Origin: Eustoma russellianum
Lineage: Eukaryota > Streptophyta > Magnoliopsida > Gentianales > Gentianaceae
DNA length: 64,000 nucleotides
Assembly (NCBI GenBank): GCA_036186865.1
Contig: AP025065.1
Coordinates: forward strand, 8,898,259 to 8,962,258
Reading direction: 5' to 3'
The notes below the pieces were generated by a model. That model saw only the letters and a program-made list of their open reading frames with translations. It was not told where the DNA came from and did no database searches. The position numbers were made by a program, and so were the translations under genes. Positions 10,317 through 21,227 of the stretch are shown piece after piece; position 1 is the first letter of the stretch, and each line of letters begins with the position of its first letter.

Positions 10317-13300
10317 TCAGCCTACGCGGATATTTGGTGATGTGAGATAGAGAAGTAACGAGGCACGAACCATCGGAGGCAAAAGCTGTCTATCAAAAAC
10401 TCCTGTCGCTGGGCAAAGCATGGCATGTTGAGCTAAGTAATGAGCTGTCTTATTAGCTTCTCTATATACATGCCTTATCTCTATCCCGTGTGACTGAAGA
10501 AGCGATCGCAAAGTGGAAAGATGATAATTACCAAAAACTTGCTGTCTGGTATGCAGACGCTTGACTAAATCTTCACAATCAGATTCCAACATAATTGATC
10601 GATAGACTAGAAGAAAATATATTAGACCAAATAAGGTCGCCTGAATTTCCGCCATGAAAGGCGTGCTTAGAGGCAGTCGGAAGGAGATAGCACGGACACA
10701 TTCGCCGTGATGCGTGCGCAGGATTGCGCCCCCTGCTGCAAATCGAGCTCCTACTGCAGCATCTACATTTAATTTGTACCTACCCGACGGAGGGCATTGC
10801 CAACGGACAATCTTTAGGCGAGGGGATCGAAGGCGCGGTATCCAAGAAAGTGAGAGGGAAGAGCCTGCTGTCAGTTTGGTGCCCTGAATCTTATAAATCC
10901 ACGTATTTATGTCAAAGTGTATAGCATTCCGAAGAAAGGCCGTCGTAAAAGATGTGGATTCCCCGTAGGTGAGCTGCGCATAGAACTTCCAAATGTTCAA
11001 AACCGTGATTGCAGGAATTACAACTTTTAAAACGCCAGAGAGGGAAGATGCAGAAGATCGGTACCACCACGATAACAAATATTGTCGAAGGGTGGTCACT
11101 GTCGGCAACAAACCCTGAAGTTCAGAAGAAAAAAATGCCCAGATGGGAGAGATGCGACCGCAGCGCATAAATATGTGTGCAACTGTGGCAGAGGCCTGCC
11201 GACAAAAAGGGCACTGTGTAGGGCACATTACAGCATAACGACCAATGAAATCCTCAAATGGTAATGCCGAATTGAAAATACGCCATAACAACGGTTTAGC
11301 AGCTGGAGAGTGATGCTTGAACCAAATAAACTTTGATGATAGCAGCGTAGGGGCTGCGGTCCGGCAAACATTATAAGCCGATTTTAGTGTAAACTCACCA
11401 GTTGATGAAGGTGTCCATGAAAGGAAATGTCTGAAACCTGTCGTATGAGAGATGCACGTAGGATGTATGCGACAGATTAACTTCCATATTGGCGAATCTG
11501 GAAGCCACGGTGTGAAATCATTTCGCCTGCCATACTTCATATGCATATAAGTGCTCCACAGGGTGTCATTTGTATGATAGGACTACCAGATTTTACAATG
11601 ATACGCCTTTTGCAGGGAATTGAGATCTCGGAGACCCAGACCACCCTCATCATAAGGTCTTGCGATTTTATTCCATGATACCCAATGATGACGATTGCCC
11701 CAAAAGAAAGAAGCCATTTTCCGATGAAGAATACGGATGATAGATTTGGGTAAACCACCTGCTGCTAAAATATGTAATGGTATTGCCACAATTACTGAAT
11801 GTAGCAGGGTTAAACGACCAGCTTGGGTAAGAAGGCGTGCATGCCATCCATGTAAACGAGTCTCCACGTGTTGCAGCAAAGGGGTACAGAACCTGGCTCT
11901 ATTAATTCCTTTATGTAGATAGGAACCCAGATATCGAAAGGGTAGAGAAGAGAGGCGCATGTCAAGAATGTCCCGAAATATTCTTTGCTGTTGCGAGGTA
12001 ACATTTGCCGATGGGATGATATTACTCTTATTATAGTTCACCTTTTGTCCAGATGCTGTTTCGTACTGAGTTAAGAAAGTACGAAAATGCCGCAAATTGC
12101 GCTGCGTGCCACGCAGAAATATGAGCAAATCATCTGCATACGCCAAGTGCGTGATAGCAAGTGGGACACGCCCTAGTCGAAAAGATTGAATGTGTCCAGC
12201 TGCCGAAAGAGAACGCAAACCTCTGCTGAAACCTTCCGAGGATAATATAAATAATAGCGGGGATAATGGATCACCCTGTTTTACACCACGAAAAGGCCGA
12301 AATTGGGAAGATGGCTGGCCATTTATTAACACTGATAACCGTGTGGCACTAAGGTGATTAGCAATCACACGAATAAAGAAATCCAAGAATCCGAATTGCG
12401 CAATAAAAGTTCTAGATATTCCCAGCTTACTCTATCAAATGCCTTCATCATATCGAGCTTCAAACATAGCTGAAATCCTCCTTTGTCCATCATATGGATC
12501 ATTTCCCGTGCTAACAATATCTGCGTGGATATATCATGTCCAGGCAAAAATCCTGTCTGTTCCGGAGATATGAGACGCGGCAAGAGCGTACCCAAACGCG
12601 TAGCAATGATACGAGTACAAACCTTACTCAAAAAATTTGTCAGACATATAGGCCGAAAGTCACTAAATGTTTGTGGAGCTTGGATTTTCAGAATCAACGT
12701 AATCAAAGCACCGGCCATAACTGCTGGCTGGGGAACTCCCAGAAAAAATTCATGCACTGCCTTCAGAACATCTAAATGTATAGTAGCCCAGCAAGAACGA
12801 TAAAAAGTACCATGAAATCCATCTGGTCCTGCAGCACTATGAGGATCCAAGCTCCACACAGTTGTCTTCACCTCTGCCTCAGACGGAAGCTGCGTGAGCA
12901 TAATATTGTCTTGGTCGGATAATAAACATGGAATATGTGATAAAATCGCCGAATGTGAATGCGTGGATTGTCGCGCGAATAAAGTTGTATAGAAATCTAC
13001 CGCAGATGCCATGATCTCATCCTGAGCAGTAAGAAGAATACCTTCAGAATTTCGAATTTGCTGTATACTAAGATGTGCGCGTCGTCCCTTAACCAGAGTG
13101 TGAAAATATTTAGTATTAGCATCGCCTTCCTTTAACCATTTAACCCTGGCCTTCTGTTTCCAAAATTGCATTTCATAGTTTGAGGCCTATCAAATATTCC
13201 GCCTTAGCCTTATGATATGCCTCCCGCGTAGACTCCGTTGGTGTGGCATCCCATCTGTTTTCTGCAGTATTCAGCAACTCTTCTGCATGCTTCAGAGTAT

Positions 13301-14177
13301 TAAAAATATTCCCAAAGACATCTTTGTTCCACCATTGAATATCCTTTTTCAGGGCAAATAATTTCCGATAAAAACCAGTCATGCCACCCGTCGTTGGATA
13401 AGATTGCCACATGGTATGTACGTAGGATTGAAAATCAGAATGATGTAGCCATGCATCCAAAAAACGAAATGAGCGACGGGGCTGGGAAGAAGACATTTTG
13501 CATGACACCAGGAGCGGAGTATGATCCGATGTAGTCCGAGGCAAGTGAGTTAACTGCAGGATATCAAAATAATCCTGGAGCATAGCATTAACCAAAATCC
13601 AATCTAATCGTCTCCGAACGTGGCCAAGACCTCTACCATCTGCCCATGTAAAACGGGTACCATGATACGGGGGATCCACAAGAGAACAGTGTTCTATACA
13701 CTCATTAAAATCTTGTAATGAAGCCAACGCTAGAGGGGATCGACCATGATGATCCGCCAGAGAGCGGAATGTATTAAAGTCACCCCCAACTAACCAGGGC
13801 AATTGCAACGTGGCATGGAAATCACACAAAGATTGCCAAAGTAGCTGACGCTGAGAGGGTGTATGTTTCGCATAGACCAACGAAAGAACAAATGTCGCTT
13901 GTAACGAGAGTGATTTTAATGTTAAATGGACTACTTGGTCCTGGTCCTGCATGGCAATTACAGTGAATTCAGTATCCCGCCAGAAAAACCAAATCTGCTC
14001 AGATTGCGAAACAAAAGTCTGCGAGAAACCAAGACGTAAACCATAACCCATTATTTGTGATGGAGCATGTTTAGGTTCAATCAATGCGAGTAAATGCAAT
14101 TTATGTTCATGAATCAAAGAACGCAACCTAGGCAGCGAGGCACGCATGCCCCGAATGTTCCAGATTAAAATATTCAT
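10317..14177 (-). pseudogene. LINE 2 ORF2: endonuclease-reverse transcriptase-RNase H polyprotein, broken
   Basis: The ATG at 14177 overlaps the ORF1 stop (ATGA). The endonuclease shows MNILIWNIRGMR, LIEPKH, VGGDFNTFR and TSDHTPLL, followed by the roughly 110-residue linker that LINE 1 lacks. The RT has KEGDANTKYFH, DFRPICLTNF, KLDMMKAFDRVSWEYL, VKQGDPLSPLLF and AYADD. The zinc-binding part (CPFCRQASATVAHIFMRC) and RNase H (LNVDAAV, AEIQATLFGL, ESDCEDLVKRL) follow. Breaks: a one-base shift at about 13180-13190 just before the RT; loss of one base at about 12402 (RNSDSW instead of the RQFGF seen in LINE 1); and a TAG at about 11566-11568 replacing a Trp (KIW*SYH, in frame). All catalytic boxes I can recognise are still present. 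Confidence 0.87.
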
Positions 14178-15510
14178 TGAGATAGGGTAGAGGAACTTCC
14201 CTGAATAATGTGCGAAGCACTACGCGTGAGGACGGTGGATGGAGGCAGAGGGGGAAGATCCTTGCAGGATCTTCGTTTACGGCGGGGCACCACAGGAATA
14301 AACGCTGCATCTGCCGTCGAATCCTGCAGCCGCGATAGTAGTAACTCATCATCTGGAGACGGCTGCATGTGCTGCATGCGCCGGGCCACATCATCCGAGA
14401 CCGTCGATATGCCTTCCACAAAAGTGTCAGTAGGCAGATCAGTGTCCGACACATGTCCAATGTCGTGTTGCATGGTATCAGTAGGAAAATCCGCTGCATC
14501 ACAGAACTCATCATGTAGGGCAGTATCGGAAGGGTGATGCTCCAGTATCGGGATCGGCTCCCCTATGACATGACCCTCTGCTCCCTGATCGCTTGAGAGC
14601 TGCGATGGATCCTCCACAGAAATGGGAGGCGGTGCATTTGGCACCATATTTTCTTCAACTGTATTTAGATTATCCAATGGATCTTCTACATCGTTATTCA
14701 GCTCATTCCCTGGCGGTGGAGCAGTTTGTTTGTGTTTTACCGGAGTCCATCGCGTCTTGGATGGACGAGATTTCGGGGGCGGAGGAGGTGGAGGCGGAAT
14801 ACCAGTCTCGCCCTTAGATGTGCAATCAGCAAGTTTATGCCCCAGTCTACGACAGTCAGCACAGAACAACGGCAAATCTTCATAAACAACAGACTGAAGA
14901 ATTAAACGTCCTTTAGCTTGCAGATAAATTTTTTGCGGCAACTCCTGTGATACATCCAGCTCCACACATACCCGAGCTACCGATGGACGTAAGCCTTTAG
15001 AGGTGGCTACGTCCAATTTAAGGGGCAAACCGATTGTGCGCACTATTTCAAACAAAGCTTCCTGCCTATGTAGATGGATCGGCAATGCCGGTAGCGCAAT
15101 CCAAACCGGCACAATTGGGACATCAGAGGAAGGATCAAAATCCACTGTCCATTTTGTAACCCTCATGTGGCAACCAGAAATATGCCAAGAACGACGATAA
15201 AAACATCTCAAATAATCTGCTTCATTGCTAAAATTCAGCAGTATATGCGTTTGATCAATGAGGGTAATCCGAAGGTCGTGGTGAAAACCAATCTTTTCAA
15301 AAACATCGCGTATCACCTTTAGGGGGGGCGCCCATACCAAAATGTACCAACTAGGGAATACCGAAAAGGGACAGCCAATGCATCAATTTCCGAATCAAGA
15401 AATGAAACCAAAGGAATACCTTTATAACGAGTTGCTGTCTTAGGGGAGATGGATATCGGCGTAGTTGATGATCCTGCGACCACTGCGGCGAATGAAGGCG
15501 CAGCAGTCAT
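14174..15510 (-). pseudogene. LINE 2 ORF1: nucleic-acid-binding protein (DUF4283-like plus CCHC), one frameshift
   Basis: ORF1 of plant L1 elements encodes the RNA-binding partner of ORF2. The frame starts MTAAPSFAAVVAGSSTTPIS at 15510. It carries a DUF4283-like region (VSFLDSEIDALAVPFRYSLV; then RCFYRRSWHISGCHMRVTKW; VPVWIALPALPIHLHRQEAL) and a zinc knuckle CADCRRLGHKLADC (C-x2-C-x4-H-x4-C) at about 14825-14865. A Pro-rich, then acidic, tail follows and ends in LSQ. A frameshift lies in a run of seven C (sense strand) at about 15322-15328, joining two overlapping open frames. The last four bases overlap ORF2. Confidence 0.8.
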
Positions 15511-15660
15511 GGTTGTCGATGCTGTAAAAATAAAAAGAATGGAGCTTCAAGAATATCGGGCAATAGCGGAAGAATGGAGATGGGGATCGCTGACAATGGT
15601 CTGGCCAATCGGAGGCTGTGGCGGCGGCTAGTGCCGCCGCATTGCTTTTTCGCCGGATCG
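15511..15660 (-). other. LINE 2 5' leader with a GC-rich hairpin
   Basis: This is sequence upstream of the ORF1 ATG up to the AT-rich host DNA. It contains a perfect 8-bp inverted repeat GCGGCGGC/GCCGCCGC with a 4-nt loop at 15621-15640, and another CGCCG-rich stretch to 15660. The exact 5' end is not defined. Confidence 0.45.
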
Positions 15661-15764
15661 CCGCATTCGTTCTGTTGTTTTTTTATAAATATATATATAG
15701 ATAGATAGATATATATATATATACGGTTTCACATATGTATATATATAGTTCACTGTTTTTTAAG

Positions 15765-15806
<42 letters not shown>

Positions 15807-16207
15807 TATATTTTGTATATACATATATATATTACTGCCGTATATATATATATATATATATATATATTCGGCCATTAAGTAATTTTTGGCTTAATTGACT
15901 TTAATTTTATGAATAGTGTGTTTCAATAGTTAAGATATAATATGTGATGAAATATGACTAAATTTGAATGTATGTAATATATTATAAGACAAATATATAT
16001 AAATGTATATATAAATGATTTATTTATTTTTTTCCCTTAGGCCTTTTATGAAAAAATAACCTTATTATGTAGTACACATGTATATATGTATAATATATAT
16101 GTTAAGATATGAAAATGAATAAGTTTTGGATATTACATACTATTTTGCCTTGCATGTACCGAAAAAGGGATGTTAGTGACTAGGGTGCGTATGCACCAAA
16201 ATTGTTG
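15661..16207. repeat. AT microsatellite and AT-rich DNA, no gene
   Basis: TA and GATA repeats fill 15680-15870, followed by AT-rich unique-looking DNA to about 16200. No reading frame or RNA gene is seen. Confidence 0.7.
15720..15762. repeat. Short direct repeat copy C at the LINE 2 5' flank
   Basis: The core (TATACGGTTTCACATATG, TA run, GTTCACTGTTTTTTAAG) matches copies A and B. See the finding on nested LINE insertion. Confidence 0.55.
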
Positions 16208-16352
16208 TTAAGGTTGAATTAGTAGAAATGTGGTGTGCTTGGTCAATGAATGATGCATGTACAAACTGTTTTGTAAGAGGTTTGCATATGATTTTCGGTA
16301 TGACACTAGTTCAAGGTGTTTACTAAGCTCGAGAGTTGGATTTGTATTTGTC

Positions 16353-16425
16353 TTTGGAGAGGCCATTAAGGCCGGGAAACCTCCGATAAACGAATAGGTC
16401 ATGCTGAAATTTTCAAAATTATTAA
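16353..16425 (-). repeat. 70-bp repeat, copy 1 (upstream of the Ptta-like gene)
   Basis: The plus-strand core is GAGAGGCCATTAAGGCCGGG, then ACCTCCGATAAACGAATAGG. It recurs at 17637-17705. On the minus strand copy 1 lies in a 121-codon open frame (16573-16208) and reads NFENFSMTYSFIGGFPALMA. No gene function is recognised. Confidence 0.6.
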
Positions 16426-16629
16426 TATCTTGCATTAAATGTATGTAAACACTTGTCATTTTTTGGACATCTGATTTGTCTGGCCAACCAACCCTAAACT
16501 CGTTGAATGTGCCTTTTAAATTTTTCACCCTTGCAGATCTGATGGCTAGTGAGGGTTTACCTTCTTGATCCACCTACCCACCATCTACACATGACATCTC
16601 AGGAGAGTTTAATATGTTCCTCTCTCAGC

Positions 16630-18312
16630 ATGAGCGGCTTGGGACGGTTTCGACCGCAGCTCTTGCTGCGGACGCAGAACTTTTAGGGTCTTCCGAGAGG
16701 TCCGCACCCCCGATCTTCGCCGCCACCCACACCCACCGGTTCAGCACCTCATCCGGCGTCTGATGCGGCATCGGACGAGGGTGTCATACAAGGGCGTCGT
16801 GCCCTTCCTTGGTCACATGATACCCATACGTAAGTAATGATTTATTTTTTAACACGTTTTCAAATACATTTCACGCGTTATTTTTTCCTAACAACTTCAC
16901 CTCTTTCAGGTTTGCACCGGACTCGGGCCAGATTTCCGGTTGCATCACTCGGTCCTTCCACCTGAGGCAGGACCAAGCTGGATATGCCTGGTCCCGTGTC
17001 ACCCCGCAGACACGTAGCTTCTACTGGGATGAGTTTCAGGTATTCAAATTTGATGAATTTCACTTTTTGATACGTAATCGATCATTACTTTTCTAACCAC
17101 GTTTTTACTTTTCCTCCGTATAATAATTGCAGAAGGCGTATAGCTGGCAAGCTGACATCGCCCACGACGTGGAGCAAACGCTACAGGGACTTCGTCAACT
17201 CGCACAAGACCAAGTGGGAGCGTGACCCCAATTCTGGCAGGCCTGCCTACGTATCCGAGGCCACCTGGGCGGGGTGGATAGAAGGGTGGATGGACACTGC
17301 TACCCAAGCCCGCAGCGCCCGGAACGCGGCGAACCGGCGCAGCGGCAATGTACAGGGCCCAGCACCTGCCACACACTCAGGTGGTTCGGTTTCTCACGCC
17401 ACCACGATGCGTTCTATGGTAAGTATTTTAATATTGGATTATTTAGATTCATTGATTTCATTGGATTATTTAGATTCATTGACTTAAGTGGATTATTTAC
17501 ATTCATTGACTTAAGTGGATTATTTATATTCATTGATTTCTTATGTTGCGCTGTTGTTTTTTTGGTATTCGTATATGGTTAATTTAAGTAGTATATGTGT
17601 TCATTTGCCTTTTTCTTTTTATTTTTGCTTTGACTTAGGAGAGGCCTTTAAGGCTGGGATACCTCCGATAAACGAATAGGTCATGTCGAAATTTTTAAAA
17701 TTCTGGATTTCACTAACATATTTTATTTCATTCTTTCAGCAGAAGGAGACGGGGGAGTGGCCAGCCTCCTACGATCTCTTCTACAAGACGCTTCGGAAGA
17801 AAGCCTCTGACGGGACGGAGGACTGGATCACGACGAAGGCCCGCGACATCAGTGTAAGTAGACTACAATATCATTTGTTTTTTCCTTAGTTTGTTTTATT
17901 GCTAAACCCTAAAACCTAACAATTCTTATTCTCATTTCAGGACGAGTACAACAGATTACTCGCACGTAGGGGAGAAGAGGCCGACAAGAACCGCGCTTAT
18001 TGGGATGCGGTTCGGACCGTCGGCCCTCAGAATAAGAAGAAGAGGGAGGTGTACGGGGTTGGATCAGTAGCGCCGCGATTCTTTCCTGAAGTTCTGCATC
18101 CAGGTGCTTCCTCTGAGGCCAGCACCTCCGCGCCTTCTACGGCCCCAGAGAATCTTTCGCACCTGGAATCAGAGCATGCGGCGCTGCAGCATGAGGTGGA
18201 GACCATCAGGGCGCAGCATGAGGAGAGTGTACAGGCACTGCGGTCGCAGCTGACTCAGACCCAGCAGGAGCTGCAGCAGTCACTTCAGCAGGCGGTTGAG
18301 CATGCGCAGTAG
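16630..18312 (+). pseudogene. Ptta/En/Spm-type plant transposase gene (Transposase_24-like), five exons, decayed
   Basis: In CACTA elements this second gene encodes a DNA-binding accessory protein (TnpA-like role, family knowledge). The exons I would join are 16630-16829, 16910-17039, 17133-17418, 17740-17853 and 17941-18312, all with GT/AG borders (introns 16830-16909, 17040-17132, 17419-17739, 17854-17940). The diagnostic part is WPASYDLFYKTLRKKASDGT and DWITTKARDIS joined to DEYNRLLARRGEEAD, followed by a Gln-rich coiled coil (LESEHAALQHEVETIRAQHE) and stop TAG at 18310. The sequence after that stop continues in the same style (QTNQQISQLSHLI), so TAG may have been CAG. Breaks: a TAG 19 codons after the proposed ATG, and a frame change near 17170 before TWSKRYRDFVNSHKTKWERD. 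Confidence 0.75.
17637..17705 (-). repeat. 70-bp repeat, copy 2 (inside intron 3 of the Ptta-like gene)
   Basis: The core GAGAGGCCTTTAAGGCTGGG, then ACCTCCGATAAACGAATAGG, differs from copy 1 by scattered substitutions. On the minus strand it reads NFKNFDMTYSFIGGIPALKA, close to copy 1. Confidence 0.6.
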
Positions 18313-18741
18313 CAGACGAACCAGCAAATCTCGCAGCTATCGCATCTCATCATCTCTATCATTTCCAGCTCCTCGCAGCCTCAGCCTCCCCCTTGATGGT
18401 CACTCTTCTCCGCATGATCCCCCTCCATCTTCCTCTGCATAGTATTTCATTTTTTGATTTTTCGTACAGTCTATTTCATTTATTGTATTCACATATTCTT
18501 TGCACTTTTATATTTTATATGACATTTATACGGATTCTATTTCGTTTGTGTTGTTTAATTATACGAACTTCAATACGCAAGTACTGTATTTCTGTATAAT
18601 ATTCGTACAAATGATTTAATATACAAAATAAACTATATTATAAAAATTAAATAATAATAAAAACTATTTAATTAATAATATATTGTATTATTTATAAATT
18701 AAAAATATTTAATATTTAATATTAAATATTAAATTAAAAAA
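18313..18741. other. Non-coding 3' region, AT-rich
   Basis: After the Ptta-like coding end there is T-rich DNA (18390-18600), then AATATTTAATATTAAA-type repeats to 18735. It is probably the transcript end region; no gene is seen. Confidence 0.5.
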
Positions 18742-19162
18742 TAGCGACCAACCTGCGACGAAACCGAAATGTCGCAGACCGGAAATAAAAAAAATCAAAA
18801 ATTTAAAAATAGCGACGAAAAAATATACCGACGAAACTTTGCGACGAAATAAAATGTCGCAGAACGGAAATAAAAAAATAAAAAATTATAAAATAGCGAC
18901 GAAAAAAATATACCGACGAAAAAACGACGGCAATAACAGGTCGCAGACCTGACAGATTTTCGTCGCAACTGTGCGACGAAACACCGACGAAATTTTTCCG
19001 TCCCAATATAGCGACGCTTCACCAACGAAATTCACTTTGCGACAAGCCGTATTACGACCTACTGTTTTCGTCGCTATTTCGTCGCTATTTCGTCGCTATA
19101 TGCCTGTAGCGACGAAATAGCGACGATTTCTGTCTGTCGCTATATGTCTTTTTTTGGTGGTG
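18742..19162 (-). repeat. CACTA right subterminal repeats and terminus
   Basis: There are at least a dozen GCGACGAA/TTCGTCGC motifs in both orientations. A perfect 20-bp inverted repeat joins 19079-19098 and 19107-19126 with an 8-bp spacer. The element ends at 19162; read inward on the minus strand it starts CACCACCAAAAAAAGACATA, so CACTA has become CACCA. The 3-bp target duplication cannot be checked without the left end. Confidence 0.7.
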
Positions 19163-21227
19163 CGATATTATAGTAATCATCGATGGTGAACTTTGTGGTC
19201 ATACTTTGCCAATACAAATTAAAATCCTAAATACAAATTAAAATCCTAAATACCCTAAAACTCTCTCTAACATACATCTATATACATACACCCACACAAC
19301 ACAAATCAAACACCCATTTTATACCAAAGCTGCCGGCCATATTCTCCAAGGAAAAAAAAAAAACCTCGGCAGCCCTCCAAACCTTCAATTCTTTCGGCAG
19401 CCCTCCCACTCCAACAAATCTCCCCCTCCAGCAAACCAAGGCAGCCATGCTGCTCTTTTCTTTTCCCACAATAATTTCATTGCCGCCAGTAGCAAGAAGG
19501 GAAAAGTAGATGCAATTTCTTTTTTCTATTTATATATATTTATACACACCCCATACACCATAAATCAACCCCACACCATACAAGTAAAAAAAACTGCCAG
19601 CTCCACCCCCACACCACTCAATTGGCCACCACTTTGAAGAAAGGAGAAGAGTCCAATTCTGGTCTGCTTCAATCCGGTCCTTCGTATGGTATCGTATAAT
19701 CGTGCTAAAGGCAAGTACCTTTGCTATATTTGTTATGATTTTCCAACGTTTTTATGTTATTTTTGTATCAAATTGGATCATATGTGTGTAGTTGTATTTT
19801 GTATAGATTCTTGAATATATGTACGTATTCGATGTAATTACGTACCGATCATATATATATATATATGTACATGTTTATATATGTGCCGCGGAAAGAGTTA
19901 TGTATAAATATGTCAAAATAAATTGCTGCTTATTTTGTACGTTGATGTCCCTCCCATGGTTGCGAGAATATGTGAGATTTTATAATTGAAAATAGTAGAT
20001 GTATTTGTTAACTGCGTGCGCAAATTGCCTATGTCATTATGGGTGCTGTAATTACCGCTGTTTGATGAGGTACTGCTGTAGAAAAGAAAAAAAGCCTAAC
20101 TGTCAAAGTTAAGATTGAGAGTGCTGCTGCCATAAGGTGCCTTTTCATGCTAAAGAATCGGAGTAGAAAAAGAACTAAAAGCAAGGAAAAAATAGTAGGA
20201 CAAGATAAAAATAAATAAATAAAAGAATTAAGTGATCGAAAGCCTAAGAAAAATAAAATAAAACGTAGAAACCTAAAATAAAGTCTAGAAAGATAAAATA
20301 CAGTAATGAACTCCACGCAATATAGGGTAACTACTCAATATAGGTAATACGCAATATAGAACGAAGCATGCAACATAGAAGAAACAGAAGTGTGAAAATG
20401 TGCAGCATTCATGACACGTGCATCCCTTCGGCGCGAGTGACTTCAAGATACGAAGCGTGTGCACTGATTCCACGTTACGGAGCGTGTGATAGGACCCCGG
20501 GACATGCATTGCATGTGTGATATGATGTGATCGGGTGTGTGACATGGTGGTGTGAAAAGGCATGCATCATGAAGTTGCCCATTGCATTTGATTGGATGAA
20601 TGTGTATTTTTCCTACGATTCAGTTATTGGTGTTAGTTATGGTTGCTTTTCTTTATGTGTTTATGTATTATTACTTGGTTGATTGGTTAGAAAGGTAAAA
20701 AGGTAAACTCTATTTGCGAAGAGAAGCATGCTATTTTATATGTCGTTATTTATTTATTTTATTCACACTTGCTTCTCCGTGTATGATCCCGTAGTAAATA
20801 TAGTCGGGCTACTTGCTGAGCGATGTATGTCGCTCATCCCCCTCTATCAAACAGTTTTGCAGGTAGACAGGTAAAGGGTTAGTATACAGTGGAAGATCGG
20901 GACTGGAGATTTCGAGACTGAGGATATTCGGATAAGACTTTTGAGAATTTAGTTGAGACTATTATTTCGATATTCGAGTTTTATGTATTTTGGATATTAG
21001 TGTTTATCTACATTTAATCAGTGTATCGAGTTAGAATTCCTAGACATTTGTATTAATGATGATGATTATTTTATCGAGGGATTTTATTTTATGACTTCCG
21101 CTGACATTGATTTACGTTATTGTGATGACGTGTAATTGAATTGTATCGATGCCTTGTATTCTACTTAGCGAGATACGACGTGTGAACCGTTTCGAGTACT
21201 AGAACTTGGGGCGGGTCGAGTCGCTAC
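19163..21227 (+). mobile_element. Gypsy-type (Tekay/Del-like) LTR, solo or truncated
   Basis: There is no coding frame of note. The right half has features I associate with LTRs of this lineage: a GC-rich island with CACGTGCATCCCTTCGGCGC and GCATGCATCA (20410-20570), ACTTGCTGAGCGATGTATG with TCGCTCATCCCC and TTTTGCAGG (20810-20865), and an end reading GGGGCGGGTCGAGTCGCTACA at about 21207-21227. The left end is not defined and may be cut by the CACTA terminus. No internal region or second LTR is present in the window. Lineage assignment is from memory of LTR style and is tentative. Confidence 0.5.

Larger units (their letters stand above)
9320..15660 (-). mobile_element. L1-type LINE copy 2, near full length
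   Basis: The order, on the minus strand, is a 5' leader (15511-15660), ORF1 (15510-14174), ORF2 (14177-10317) and a 3' untranslated region (10316-9320). The 3' side ends in A/T-rich DNA with AATAAA-like strings on the sense strand. The RNase H domain after the RT is typical of plant L1 elements. The element is more complete than LINE 1 but has frameshifts in both ORFs and a nonsense codon in ORF2, so it is inactive. Confidence 0.85.
1..19162 (+). mobile_element. CACTA (En/Spm) DNA transposon, left end not seen, with two nested LINEs
   Basis: The element is inferred from two transposase-type genes on the plus strand: a TNP2-like gene at 1016-3903 and a Ptta/En/Spm-like gene at 16630-18312. 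Blocks rich in GCGACGAA/TTCGTCGC lie at 330-1000, 3900-4000 and 18742-19140. The right terminus reads, on the minus strand, CACCACCAAAAAAAGACATA, a one-base variant of a CACTA terminus followed by subterminal repeats. No matching left terminus is visible, so the element starts before the window or has lost it. The 4.2-16 kb interior is occupied by two minus-strand LINEs and AT microsatellites. It is also possible that two CACTA copies are juxtaposed, one giving the TNP2 part and the other the right part. Confidence 0.7.

Noticed and set aside
15449..15631. 60-codon plus-strand frame ending in Gly-rich residues
   Set aside because: It is antisense to LINE 2 ORF1 and its leader.
16208..16573. 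121-codon minus-strand frame as a gene
   Set aside because: Kept only as the host of a 70-bp repeat; there is no family, start context or partner exon to support a protein.
1..19162. Treating the subterminal-type repeats at 3900-4000 as a separate CACTA terminus
   Set aside because: No CACTA-like terminal string is found there, so I kept one composite element, while noting that two juxtaposed copies cannot be excluded.
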